DNA of 64,000 nt from Puffinus mauretanicus (taxonomy: Eukaryota; Chordata; Aves; Procellariiformes; Procellariidae): positions 992,001 through 1,056,000 of the forward strand of contig JAJKFH010004053.1 of NCBI GenBank assembly GCA_023333565.1, given 5' to 3'. The translations under genes and the position numbers were made by a program. Below the pieces are notes generated by a model, which made no database searches, was not told the DNA's origin, and was given only the letters and a program-made list of their open reading frames with translations. Positions 24,219 to 35,314 of the stretch are shown here, one piece after another; position 1 is the stretch's first letter, and every line of letters starts with the position of its first letter.

Positions 24219-25327
24219 ATCTAAGAAAATACAATTCTTATCCATCTTTTGTAGGCAAAATAGAGTATATGCTTTCTCTGTTCAGTCTACTTATTTTTAC
24301 AAATTATGTAGGTATTAAAGAGAAATTTGTATAGATTTCCATAGTTTTCCATATAGTTTCCATGGATTTCCATAAGGGCCCAGAAATCATCTGTGTAACA
24401 GGGAAAATAGCTTTGTAATTCCCCAGGGCGGTGGATACTTAATTATGCCAGCTGTGATTTTGGATTGAATGTTCATCATCACCCAACGTACAACATTTTT
24501 TTCTCTACTCTGAAAGGAAGATACTGAATTTCTGGTTGCATAGTTGTTTAAGAGTTTTATATTTCCCAACTGGAAATTCAGTGCGAAAGGTGGATGAAAG
24601 AGAAACCACATTCTCTTGCCCCCTTTTATAAGTTCAGCAGAAGTCTTAAGGGTATTCACTTTCTGTTATTGAGTTCTGCAAAGAGCACACTGCATCTTGG
24701 TCACTCATAAAGAAGGAACCACTATTCTTTGAATTCAAAAGTATTCCCCCTTCTTTGAAGAAGGCATTGGTGGTAGCAACAAACACTCATTTTATTACAC
24801 ATTGAGAATGTAATCTTCGCTCCTAGGCAGGTTATGAGAGAGACATGTACTCCTACTTTCCTATTCACCATTGTGCAGCTATTTGCAGGCTGAATCAAAA
24901 CTCACAAACTTATGTTTATGCAGAGAAAATATCAGAAACAACAAATTAGTTAGATAGCTTGTGGCCAACCACACAAGTAAGTATCTTTATATAAACTATT
25001 AATCAAAATTTTTGGGAGCTGAGCATATCTGTTAAAATCTAATCATGTGCAAACAGCAAAGAGTCAGTAAAGTATATTTTCTGCTGTGAATTATTTGTCT
25101 AACTTCAGGAAAGAGGACAAAACAGCTTAAACGGTAACTGGAATCACTTTTTACAGATATCAGACCTGGAAAAGGAAATGCATTTCTTGTTTTGGTCCCA
25201 TCATGTTAGCATACACATGGAATTACTAAATGTAGATTGGTAAAAGCATCATAGGCATGATCAATTCCTGCTATCTGGAAGTCACACAGTATGTTTATGC
25301 AGTATGTTTACATTTACTCCACTTTAA
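24219..25327. other. Non-genic spacer between two CR1 copies
   Basis: AT-rich sequence with no recognisable gene or repeat. A 90-codon minus ORF (24,387-24,659) has no known motif. Confidence 0.55.
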
Positions 25328-25866
25328 TGAGACCCCACCTGGAGTACTGCATCCAGTTCTGGGGTCGCCAATGCAAGAAAGACATGGGCCTGTTAGAGCA
25401 GGTCCAGAGGAGGGCCACAAATATGGTCAGGGGGCTGGACCACCTCTCTCTCCTATGAAGAAAGGCTGAGAGAGTTGGGGTTGTTTAGCCTGGAGAAGAG
25501 GAGGCTCTGGGGAGACCCTTTGCGGCACTTGAATATACAAAGAGGTCCTACAAGAAAGATGGAGAGAGACTTTTTTGCCAAGGCCTGTAGTGACAGGACA
25601 AGGGACAATGGCTTTAAACTGAATTAGGGTAGATTTAGATTGGACATAAAGAAATTTTTTAAGATAAGGGTGATGAGACACTGGAACAGACTGCCCAGAG
25701 AAATTGTGGATGCCCAGCCATTGGAAGTGTTCAAGGTCAGGTTGGACAGGGCTTTGAGCACCCTCATCTAGTGCAAGATGTCCCTGACCGTGGCAGGAGG
25801 GTTGGACTAGATTATCTTTAAAGGTCCCTTCCAACCCAAGCCATTCTGTGATTCTACAATTCTACA
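25328..25866 (+). mobile_element. 5'-truncated CR1 fragment, different subfamily
   Basis: Homology begins at GAGACCCCACCTGGAGTACTG, the C-terminal part of ORF2, and runs through the 3' UTR (GGTTGGACTAGATTATCTTT) to a terminal ATTCTGTGATTCTACAATTCTACA-type end. It differs throughout from the 19,725 copy, including the 3' UTR and the diverged terminal unit, so it belongs to a separate and probably older CR1 subfamily. The coding remnant is frame-broken: no frame spans it. Several small deletions are visible relative to usual copies, for example around the LEHLKNIQ-like segment near 25,525-25,560. Confidence 0.9.
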
Positions 25867-27616
25867 CTGAGTAGCTGTAGCTGGATGTTATGCTGCAGCC
25901 TATACTACAAGGAGTACTAGTTATACTACAAGGAGTACTAGTAACTTCATTGGAAAAAACACAGGGAAAATGCAGTGTGTGTCACTGAGCAGGGCTTGCT
26001 GAAGGTAAATTTTTATGGATATTAATATAAAAATTCTAAGCAGCTAAAATGCATCAGCAAAAGAAAGAAGAAAGCAAAGAAGGTTACAAACTAAAAATGC
26101 TTGGCACAAGTGTAAATCTTATTTAGAAGTCTAATTTTAGTCTGTCCTTTTTTAACCATCCATTTCTGTTCAGAATTTTTCTAGATCAACAGGAAAAGAG
26201 GTAATATAATGAGGAAGTTGCCCAGACTGAAGAAAAAAATCTAGGTAAAATTTGTTATAATCAACTGATTATATTGTACCATAGAGAAACTCTAGTCATG
26301 GGCTGGGACTATTTTTGTTAATTGCTATACTAAGAACAACAGGGAAATGGACTCTGAGGATGTCACTTCCTCCAACCGGCTGCCATGACAAGACAGAGCT
26401 GGAACTTAAGGGAAGCTTCTTTTGAAGCAATTTGTGTTCCTGACGTCCTCTGTAGGAACAGATCTTTTTCTTATAGATAAGTAATATGTAATTTCTGGTA
26501 TTTTCATGGGGAAACAATGGATGATTGAATCTAAATTTTGTGGCTGGTCTGATACACCTTGGGGGAAGGAGCAGTGCCAGAGGTAAGCTGCCATCAGTGT
26601 TTCAGAAAGATGAGGATTGCATTTTCCAGTGTAATTCCTGAGTGTTTGGTGAAGTGTAGCAGAATGATGGTACTAGGCACAGATCAGGTCACTGAGTGGA
26701 GATGGAGGGCAAAAAACTGCCTGTAATAGGCAGCTATTCAGAAAAGGACAATTGATTCCTTTAGAAAGACTACAGAGCATCTTCTGTGAGACTGTTTTTT
26801 CTGTATTTTTTTTATATGCAAACTAAAGCAGGGAAGGGCAGACATAGTTTCTGAAACTCTAAGAAAGAAAGTCAAAGCCTGCATCATATGATAGCTTCGG
26901 CTACAGAACAGGCTGTTACAATAGCAGGAAAGTTGCATGATTTGCCAACCAGGGTATCCCTAGGGGAAGGAAAGTAACAAGGTGACTGCAATGGGAAAGA
27001 GGGGAGTGCTCAGCTTCAGTTAAAGCGATGGAGGAAAAAACCAAACCTCAGGATTGTCTAATCAACAAACTTGGAAATAATATGTAGTATCAAGGAGCTG
27101 AAAGGAAGATGCTTTTTCCTCTGCTTGGAGGCACAGCCTTTTGAGCACCTCATTTGCTGATAGGGTAAAATCATCATGAACATTGAATGTTTTAGAGACC
27201 GAGCAGTACTTAGCTAACTCGCTGTCATTCCTGCTTTGCAACTTACTGTACTTTTTAGCCTCTGCTGCACATTCTTGTAGCATCCTTCCCTACCGGCAGA
27301 CAGAAGGCTGCATCCGTAGCCAGACTGTGAGCATCAGTCACTGTCTCCATTTTGTGGCTATCAGTGAGAAGGATGTAGACGATGGCTATGTTATGTTGTG
27401 ATTGATATGCACTCATCTATTTGTTATTATGTGGTTTGCTCTGTGGGTACAAGGGACTAATTCTGAGAAGTGCAAACAGCCTGCAGCCTGAAAAGTGGAC
27501 AGTACCTTCAGGTTGCTCTGCATGCAGCCATTCTAAACCTAATCACTTGAAAGTTTTGCCTTGGTGAAGCAAGGTCTCCAGTCTTACCTGCAGACTCTCG
27601 GGAGATGTTGTGGATA
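25867..27616. other. Non-genic spacer; short exact tandem duplication near its left end
   Basis: AT-rich DNA with no recognised gene. Just right of the CR1 end is a 21-bp exact tandem duplication (25,901-25,942). ORFs here (up to 73 codons) are unremarkable. Confidence 0.55.
25901..25942. repeat. 21-bp exact tandem duplication
   Basis: Two identical 21-bp units (25,901-25,921 and 25,922-25,942), each containing TACTACAAGGAGTACTAGT, lie 35 bp beyond the 3' end of the CR1 fragment. Exact identity implies a recent duplication. The unit holds a short AGTACT palindrome. Confidence 0.9.
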
Positions 27617-28716
27617 TAGAATCATAGAATCATAGAATCATAGAATCAGTAAGGTTGGAAAAGACCTTTAAGATCATCGAGTCCAACCGTCAATCCAACA
27701 CACCATGCCCCCTACACCATGTCCCTAAGGGCCTCATCTACACGTCTTTTAAATACCTCCAGGGATGGTGACTCTACCCCTTCCCTGGGCAGCCTGTTCC
27801 AAGGCCTGACCACTCTTTCAGTAAAAAAATTCCTCCTAATGTCCAGTCTAAACCTCCCCTGGCGCAACTTGAGGCCATTTCCTCTCATCCTATCACTAGT
27901 TACTTGGGAGAAGAGACCAACACCCACCTCGCTACAACCTCCTTTCAGGTAGTTGTAGAGCGCGATGAGGTCTCCCCTCAGCCTCCTCTTCTCCAGACTA
28001 AATAACCCCAGTTCCCTCAGCCGCTCCTCATGAGACTTGTGCCCCAGGCCCTTCACCAGCTTCGTTGCCCTCCTCTGGACACGCTCCAGCACCTCCATGT
28101 CCTTCTTGTAGTGAGGGGCCCAGAACTGAACACAGGATTCGAGGTGCGGCCTCACTAGTGCCGACATACAGGGGCAACGATCACCTCCCTGCTCCTGCTG
28201 GCCACACTATTCCTAATACAGGCCAGGATGCCATTGGCCTTCTTGGCCACCTGAGCACACTGCCGGCTCATGTTCAGCCGGCTGTCAACCAGCACCCCTA
28301 GGTCCTTTTCCTCTGGGCAGCTTTCCAGCCACTCTTCCCCAAGCCTGTAGCGTTGCCTGGGGTTGTTGTGGCCGAAGTGCAGGACCTGGCACTTGGCCTT
28401 GTTGAACCTCATACAGTTGGCCTCGGCCCATCGATCCAGTCTGTCCAGGTCCCTCTGCAGAGCCTTCCTACCCTCCAGCAGATCAACACTCCCGCCCAAC
28501 TTGGTGTCTCTGCAAACTTACTGAGGGAGCACTCGAATCCCCTCGTCCAGATCGTCGATAAAGATATTGAACAACACCGGCCCCAAAACTGAGCCCTGGG
28601 GAACACCGCTCGTGACCGGCCGCCAACTGGATTTAACTCCGTTGACCACAACTCTCTGGGCTCGGCCGTCCAGCCAGTTTTTTACCCAGCGAAGAGTGTA
28701 CCTGTCTAGGCCGTGA
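27617..28716 (-). mobile_element. 5'-truncated CR1 (1.1 kb), minus strand
   Basis: Read on the minus strand, this is the same CR1 subfamily as the 19,725 copy and corresponds to roughly its last 1.1 kb: the distal RT domain, the C-terminal domain, the 3' UTR and four terminal ATAGAATC units (27,617-27,650). The best remaining frame is 27,712-28,167, ending LRDMV. Truncation is at about 28,716, after GGTACACTCTTC and CGGCCTAGAC on the minus strand. At the RT motif C position a small deletion (around 28,503-28,512) removes the FADD aspartates and shifts the frame. It cannot encode an active RT. Confidence 0.95.
28155..28651 (-). pseudogene. CR1 RT-domain remnant, motif C deleted
   Basis: Pieces of the CR1 reverse transcriptase persist in two frames: the [17 protein letters not shown] block near 28,570-28,620 and the [15 protein letters not shown] block near 28,420-28,480. 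Between them the sequence that should read FADD lacks bases and reads FAETPS in the shifted frame. The downstream C-terminal domain (27,712-28,167) remains open. This is a non-functional remnant of a transposon gene, not a host gene. Confidence 0.85.
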
Positions 28717-28720
28717 AAAC

Positions 28721-28753
28721 GTGATATAAACGTGATATAAACGTGATATAAAA
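28721..28753. repeat. 11-bp unit repeated three times at a CR1 5' junction
   Basis: Three head-to-tail units of GTGATATAAAC (the third ends AAAA) start within 5 bp of the truncated 5' end of the minus-strand CR1. A similar word, GTGGATATA, sits directly outside that element's 3' end (27,610-27,618). The repeat may be a target duplication expanded during integration, or a pre-existing microsatellite; the former is inference. Confidence 0.8.
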
Positions 28754-31700
28754 CGTTTAGCAAGTTGAAAAGACAGAGGACAGGTTCATGAACTTAGAGG
28801 TGGGTAAAAAACTGATACTTGGGAAACAGGGAGAAAGGGAGAAAGAGCGTGGCATTGCTCACATTGGTCATCAGATTATACGGGAAGACACTGATCTTGG
28901 TCTCAGGAGAGACAGATGCACATGCAGATAGCTCGTTGCGTTAACAACCTTGCCTGGGTTATGTTTTGTTTTTCTTGCTGAGACTAAAGGTTGCTTTGTT
29001 TCAACTAAGATACAGCCAAACATGTTTGGGTCATTGAATGCACATGCTGGTCTGAACTCCAAAAAGGAAGAGCTGCAGGGGCTGAGCCCCCTGGGCCTAC
29101 TGCAGTTGTGGCAAATACCTGGGATGTTGCACTATCTGACTGGTCTAAGGCTGTACACATGCACTGTAGGGGGAAGAGATTTAATGCGACAGAGATCATA
29201 GCATGTATCATAGATGCTGCTGTGCTTTGAAGACAAGAAATAAAGAAATAATGAAATATGGAATGGCAGAAGAATATGATATAACCTTTATCAAAGAGTA
29301 TAAGACTGTGCTCTCTCCTAACTGGCTGATAGAGGCAATGATAACTGATTGCAGGACCACTGCAAAGGCAAATCACCAGTAAATAATCTTAACCATTCAG
29401 GCTTTTGAGAGCTCAGACAGCAGGAGTATCACTGAGGGCTTTTACTAGCCTGCCATTTGACACAATAAATTTAAAACATCATTATCTTGTTTTAGCTTAT
29501 TTGACAATGGATTCATTAGTCTGAAAAGATTTCAACATTCAAATGGACATTTCAGAAATAGCTTTCCATATTCAGTCTTAATGCTTTTTGAGGCAGCACT
29601 ACCTTACTTGGGACAGGGCGGAGGACCAAGTTGTATCTGTTGGACCTTCCTGCCCTGTCCCTGGTGAGTTTATTGGTGTTTCTTCTGTGTTAATAGTGGA
29701 GTCATAGTTAGAATGAAACAACAGATAAGCAACATCTTTTTTTTCTTTCAATTCTTCTCTAAAAATATCTTTCAGAGTTTGAATCCTTGATGAGTGATTT
29801 GTGATGGATCTCTGTGCGTAAGTGACTGACATGGTGATGGGTGCTAGATAATAGGCGCGCTGCTTACAACTGAAAACTTCATATTTCCAACAGTTGTTAA
29901 ATACTATTATCTATATCACCAAAGAAATGCTGAAAACTTTGTACCTGGTACAGCTGTGGGTAGGAGTAACACATGGTTATTACCATTATAAAAAGTTATC
30001 TATGAATGGCTTTGCTCTTTGCAAGAAGGGGTTGTTCAGGTGTTAAAAGAAGTTTTTTCAAACTTACATGGATTAATGTCTCAGTCGTTGATACTGTAAT
30101 CTCCTGCTGTGGTTGTCTATCATTTTTAAGGGATGAAAGAATGTTAAGTCTGCTGCAGAGATGCTTTTTCTTTCTGACATGAATGTGAAAGATACATGAC
30201 ATTTATTATCAGTAGGCTAAAGAGAAAGATCTTTGAAAGCACAGATGAAGTTGGATAATAATTCTAAAACTCTCTTTGAATGACTTTCAGACCATGTTAC
30301 AGGAAAGTTATTTTTGTCTCCATTATGACATAAATGTAAGGTGAGATTACTTCTGAGATGGTTGCAATAATTTCTATCCATATAGATGAAGATAGCTCTG
30401 AGTTCCTTATATTTTTCAGATGTATAATTGTCATATTCTATTTAAAGCTCTGAAAACATTTTTGGAAAAGTTAGGAGGGAAGAATGACTTTGTTTATGTT
30501 GAGCTTTCCTTATCAAAATGGTCTGGCCTTCAACAGCTGGATGAATAGAAGAAAGATTTCAAAGCTCCTTTAAAGTTTGCACAGCACTGCTCACCGTCAC
30601 CTCAGATGGGGCTAGGTGTTCCATCAGAACAAGAAAAAAGTGTTGCATAACATGCTGAATTATTTTGTTTTCCATCAGCTTTTTTTTTACTTCCTCCTGC
30701 AAGCAAGTTCCTTACTTCTCCAAAAATTGTTCTGAGAAATCTTTTTGCAGACTAAGTCCTTCTATAAGCCTGTCTACCTTCATTCAGACTGAAGAATCTG
30801 CCTGTTTACATAAAGGCTAACTGATTCTGTGTTTTCCACGTACTTGCCCAAATCTCTCACACACAGATATATACAAGCCATGCCCTGAAAAACAGACCGC
30901 TCAGATGACTGATTTTTTCGTAATACTCTGGTTTAAACTATCTGTTGCTTATCTTGTGTCTCTTAGGTAGTTCTCATACAAAGTAATATGCAGGCATTCT
31001 CAAGCTGTCTTTGGATGAGGGAGCTGAAGAACTGTGGTAGTACTGTGATAAGAAAATGGCTAATCAGCTACGGGCAAAACATATTGATAAGAAGCACACC
31101 ACTGCTTCTGTAAGTTCAGCTATTATTTCTACATGCCACTGAGTAGTGTCATACAGACACATGACATGTGTCATGTCTACATGACGTGCCAAACCACTCG
31201 GACCAAACTTGGGCATCATTAACATGGTTCTGCATTGAATCACAGAGTACCCTCCTTCTACCCAGTTGGCAGCATCTTCACCCCTTCACATGGAAGCCAT
31301 GCCAAATGTTTCGCTGAATTGAACAGTATAAAATGCATCTCCTGAATTTCACTTACTGACCTTGATATTTGTGCCCCTAAAACCACCATGAACCCCAGCT
31401 AAGCTACCTGTCCAAATCTGTCTGAATTCATCTTTGCTATCTACAGTCAGTGTGCTTATTCAGGTGTTCCCTCATCAGCTGTCTCAGAATAGTTTTCCAT
31501 CTTTGTTTGCAGTTCTGTAACTTGTCTTTTTTTGAAAATAAACAAACAAAACCTATTAAATTTTCCACTCATCAGTCACCAGTAACCTCTTGAAAACTTT
31601 GTAAACTTTAAGTTCACCTTCTTTTTCTTTTTTTTAATTAATAAGAAAGATTCATTGATTTTCTATTCACTTTCCTTAAAATTCCTGGATGTAGGAAAAA

Positions 31701-33495
31701 AGCTAAATCTTGGCTACTTCTTCAAATACAACTGACTTTTTCAATATTTCAGTTCTTATTGAAATGGTCACTTCTGAGAGAGGGATCATTTCTGGATTGA
31801 GTTACGGTTGGGGCTTTTGTTTTTAAATAAAGATTAAAATGTGAGCTAAAGCAAGCCATTTCCCAGGCAGTACTGAATACTGATTGGAGTAGGGATAGAT
31901 GTGTGAATATATTTATGCATAGGTACTCCAAATTTTTGTCAGCACAAGCTGCCAAGACTTATAATAAATCCTGGGAAAAACCTATTAAAATGATGAGGTC
32001 ATGTTTTGCCCTAGTTTTATTCTCCAATTCATTTATGCATTTCTCACACGTATTTGTGAAAATTTCTCAAGTCAGTGTGCTGAATTTTTTTTTTTTAAGT
32101 TGTTAATCAGTATGCTTTGGGTCAGTATGTTTCAAATATGGTCCAAAAGCAAAACTGAAATATTTTGCTTTTCAAAGTTTCGATTCATTTATAATATATT
32201 TTTATTATACCCTTTGTGCCAGTCTACTTTATCATTTCCTTTCATTCAAGGTTAAAAACACAAGCCCGAATGTCGTGAAAAGGGAAAACAATGCCTCATT
32301 GACATTCGAGAAGGTTCTTTTCAACGGTTTTCATGTGAGTGGATGATAAAAATATGTGACTTATAGGAAGACCAGTAGGGACTTGATGAAGGGACTCTGA
32401 GACTGAAAGTTTGCCTGCTTTTTCAACCATATCAGCTGGTTTAATAAAAGATATTACCTCTTCCTACCAACCGTACCTCCCTAGAGTTAAAACTATATAG
32501 AAGTTTCTATTTTAACATTCTCTTGGCACTCATTTATTGGGTGTTCATGTGGGCTTGCTTTCACCAAAAGTCATGTCAATTACCACACTCAGGGTACCCC
32601 AGGCAGCCTTGCTTGACTGGGATTAAAATCCTCGCTTTGCAGCGGGAAGCTCTAGCCATATTCAAGCATGTATGTGAGTACATACATGCTCTTCCAGTGC
32701 TCATGCAGTCCTGGAAACTCATTGCAGCTGTGAGTTTCTCAGCCTCCTACAGGCATATTTTTTGGTTTCTTCAAAAAAAAAAAAAAGAAGGTTCCTTCCT
32801 TTGCCCTTCTGCCCCTTCTAAACTGCTATGCCTTTCTGTCTCTTTTGGGTGCATGAGTTGTTGGCTTAGCAGCTTCTTGTAAAACCTTGTTTTTACTTTG
32901 TCTGAAGCCTAATCTCAGTAGAAAGTCCAAGATTTACCTGTGAATACTGATGTCTGAAATGTTGACATTGATGTATCTGTCATTTTGGACACAGGAGACA
33001 TCTGCTGTGGATAAGATATGTTTTATAAGGCCTTTTTTATTACTTGATTGTTGCTATGTAAAGGCTGCTGCAAGACAGCACTTGAAAGGGATGAATATTG
33101 GAATTCATGGACTCATGTCCATGAAATAGAAGCTAACTTTGAATGCAGGTGCTTGAAGAGGAAAGAAGAATGGCATATCAGAGGACAGAGAAAAGAAAAA
33201 TCAAGATGAAAAATGTCATTGCTGAATTTAACATAATTTGCAAATTCAATCCTGAAGACATGTAGTTTTATTAGCTCCTATGAAACCTGGCAGACCAGTA
33301 TGAATATCAGAGTATGTAGATATTGCTGTTCATATTGCTGCAGAACTTTCTGTCTTGTCTGGCTAACCCAGCTTCTTTTTGAATAGATCAGAGGAAAAAT
33401 AGGTAGCCTATACTTTCCTGGGGTAACCATAACAATAGAGGTCTTTATGACCTCTAGTCTGTGTGGTAAAATTTACTTTTTCCGGACTCAATGAC
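28754..33495. other. Non-genic DNA between CR1 and the solo LTR
   Basis: 4.7 kb of AT-rich sequence without recognised exons. It contains a palindrome cluster at 31,156-31,185 and an A run at 32,773-32,786. ORFs such as 29,005-29,376 (minus, 123 aa) and 32,523-32,882 (plus, 119 aa, running into the A tract) carry no known motif. The stretch 31,195-31,480 faintly resembles a very old minus-strand CR1 but not convincingly. Confidence 0.5.
31156..31172. repeat. 17-bp palindrome in a CATGAC-rich cluster
   Basis: GACACATG-A-CATGTGTC is an exact inverted repeat with a 1-bp centre. It overlaps a second palindrome, ACATGACA-TG-TGTCATGT (31,160-31,177), and is followed by ACATGACGTG. The words CATGAC and GTCATG recur several times over about 40 bp. 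Confidence 0.75.
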
Positions 33496-34108
33496 TGTTG
33501 TGGTTTAACCCCAGTTGGCAACCAAGTACCACACAGCCATTTGCTCACACTCCACCCCCTCTGGTGGGATGGGGGAGAGACTCAGAAAAGCAAAAGTAAG
33601 AAAATTTGTGGGTTGAGGTAAGAACAGTTTAATACTTAAAATAAAATTATTATTATTATTATTATTAATAATAATAATAGTAGTAGTAGTAGTAATAGTA
33701 ATTAAAAGGAAAACAATGAAGGAGAGAGAGAGAAAGAGGAACAAAACCCGGAAAAAAAAACAAGTGATGCAACTGCTCACCACCCACAACTGATGCTCAC
33801 CAGTTCCTGAGCAGCAATCACTGCCCCCTGGCCAACTCCCCCAGTTTATGTACTGAGCATAACGTCACATGGTATGGAATATCCCTTTGGACAGTTTGGG
33901 TCAGCTGTCCTGGCTGTGCCCCCTCCCAGCTTCTCCCTGGCAGAGCATGAGAAGCTGAAAAGTCCTTGACTAGCGAAAGCACTACTTAGCAACAACAAAA
34001 ACATCAGTGTGTTATCAATATTCTTCTCATACTAAATCCAAAACACAGCACTATACCAGCTACTAGGAAGAAAATTAACTCTATCCCAGCTGAAACCAGG
34101 ACAATGAC
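33491..34108 (-). mobile_element. Solo LTR of an avian endogenous retrovirus with 5-bp target duplication
   Basis: The LTR spans 33,496-34,103 (608 bp) with TG...CA ends and is flanked by an exact direct repeat ATGAC (33,491-33,495 and 34,104-34,108), so the insertion boundaries are certain. On the minus strand it starts TGTCCTGGTTTCAGCTGGGATAG and shares U3 and R/U5 segments with the LTRs at 37,155 and 39,154. It has a CRE-like TAACGTCA site (33,860-33,867 on +), a weak TATA-like ACATAAAC, and an ATTAAA polyadenylation signal (complement at 33,628-33,633). No internal retroviral sequence adjoins, so it arose by LTR-LTR recombination. The 5-bp duplication is the size usual for ERVL/class III elements. 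Confidence 0.9.
33646..33704. repeat. (ATT)n/(AGT)n compound microsatellite inside the solo LTR
   Basis: ATT units pass into AAT and then AGT units over about 60 bp, between the polyadenylation signal and the R region of the LTR. The paired LTRs at 37-39 kb have no such tract at this position, so it is an expansion specific to this LTR lineage. Confidence 0.9.
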
Positions 34109-35314
34109 CCTTGTAAAGACCTCAAAAGTTGGTATCAGTAGCTCTTTTTGTTCTAGAGAAATTACTTTCTTTCCTTAACCTTTATTAACAATTCCAGTCA
34201 ACAAATGTATTTAACTATTGCATTAGACCACATGAACTGTGTAGTGCATGGATAGATTAACAGTACACACAGTGCTTATTGGAGAACATGGCTTCAGAGC
34301 AGTCTCATCCAGGGCATTCACACTTCTCAGGGTCTGGGAGCCCCAACAGTACTCAGGGGTTGCACCCTCATCTCCACAGAAATGAGTTTTGTAATCTTAA
34401 TAATCCCAACTCATTCACACTGTCATGCCTCTGAGGCTTAACCCACAGAGGTGGGAGTTGGAAATTGTGGGGATATAAATGTTTTGAAGCTCCAACTTTA
34501 AGCAAGGATACTGGATATTGAGAGGTTGGCTTCCTTTCTGCAAAGTACCCCAGGCTGAGTTCAGCCAAAATATTGTAATCTCACTTTAACAGCAAAAGTA
34601 GCAGTGAAAGAGTGAAGAATGTAAATATTCATTGGCCACTTCTATATCTCAGTGAAGGATGTTTCATGGTTTCATTCAGTTTCCATAACTGAATTTCAAA
34701 TTTGCATATGTAATAAATAGAACATTTTTTTTTTTTTTTATTTTGAAGTATTTTAGGTGAACTAGAAATCCTGATATCGGGTCAGTTTTGCCCCAGATTT
34801 TTCCTTTTTGATGTAAACTGTTCTTTGCTTAATCTTTTGTGGAAGTGAACTACTAACTGGGGGTGGGGGGGAAGGTAAGTCTCCCTCACATTCACTCATT
34901 GTGAAAAATAGTCTTCACATTGCAGCTTGTGTTAAAACTGTTGCAACGATTTTAAATACATGGATACATACTATGATTTTAAACTATTATAGTTGGTTGA
35001 AGTTGTTTTGAAATAGAAGTGACGTCTTTGAAAAAAAGTGTCCATGTTTTTGAATCAGGACTTTTCTTTTGAAAAGAAACATTTTATATGAAAGGTTTCC
35101 TCAGCTCTAGAACATTTTCTGTCCATCAACTAGCTGCGTGCTTTTGCTCTTCATTATTGTTTGTATTGATGTGTTAAGATATTTAAGCCACATTTTGCAA
35201 TGCATTGGTCAAGCTTAACACAGAAATAAGCTCTGTTGTGATTACTGCAGTACTCTGGCCATGCGATCTGAAGTTGATTTGTAAAAAATGTTCTTTAAAC
35301 CATTCTCATGAAAA
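34109..35314. other. Non-genic spacer
   Basis: AT-rich sequence with a 15-T run (34,725-34,739) and a G-rich stretch near 34,860-34,875. No gene or transposon was recognised. Confidence 0.6.

Noticed and set aside
31195..31480. Possible very old minus-strand CR1
   Set aside because: Words such as CTGTCCAAATCTGTCTGAA recall the CR1 RT region, but the order and the remaining sequence do not align convincingly by eye.
33505..33789. 94-codon minus ORF
   Set aside because: It lies inside the solo LTR and reads through the ATT microsatellite (poly-Ile/Asn/Thr), so it is low-complexity.
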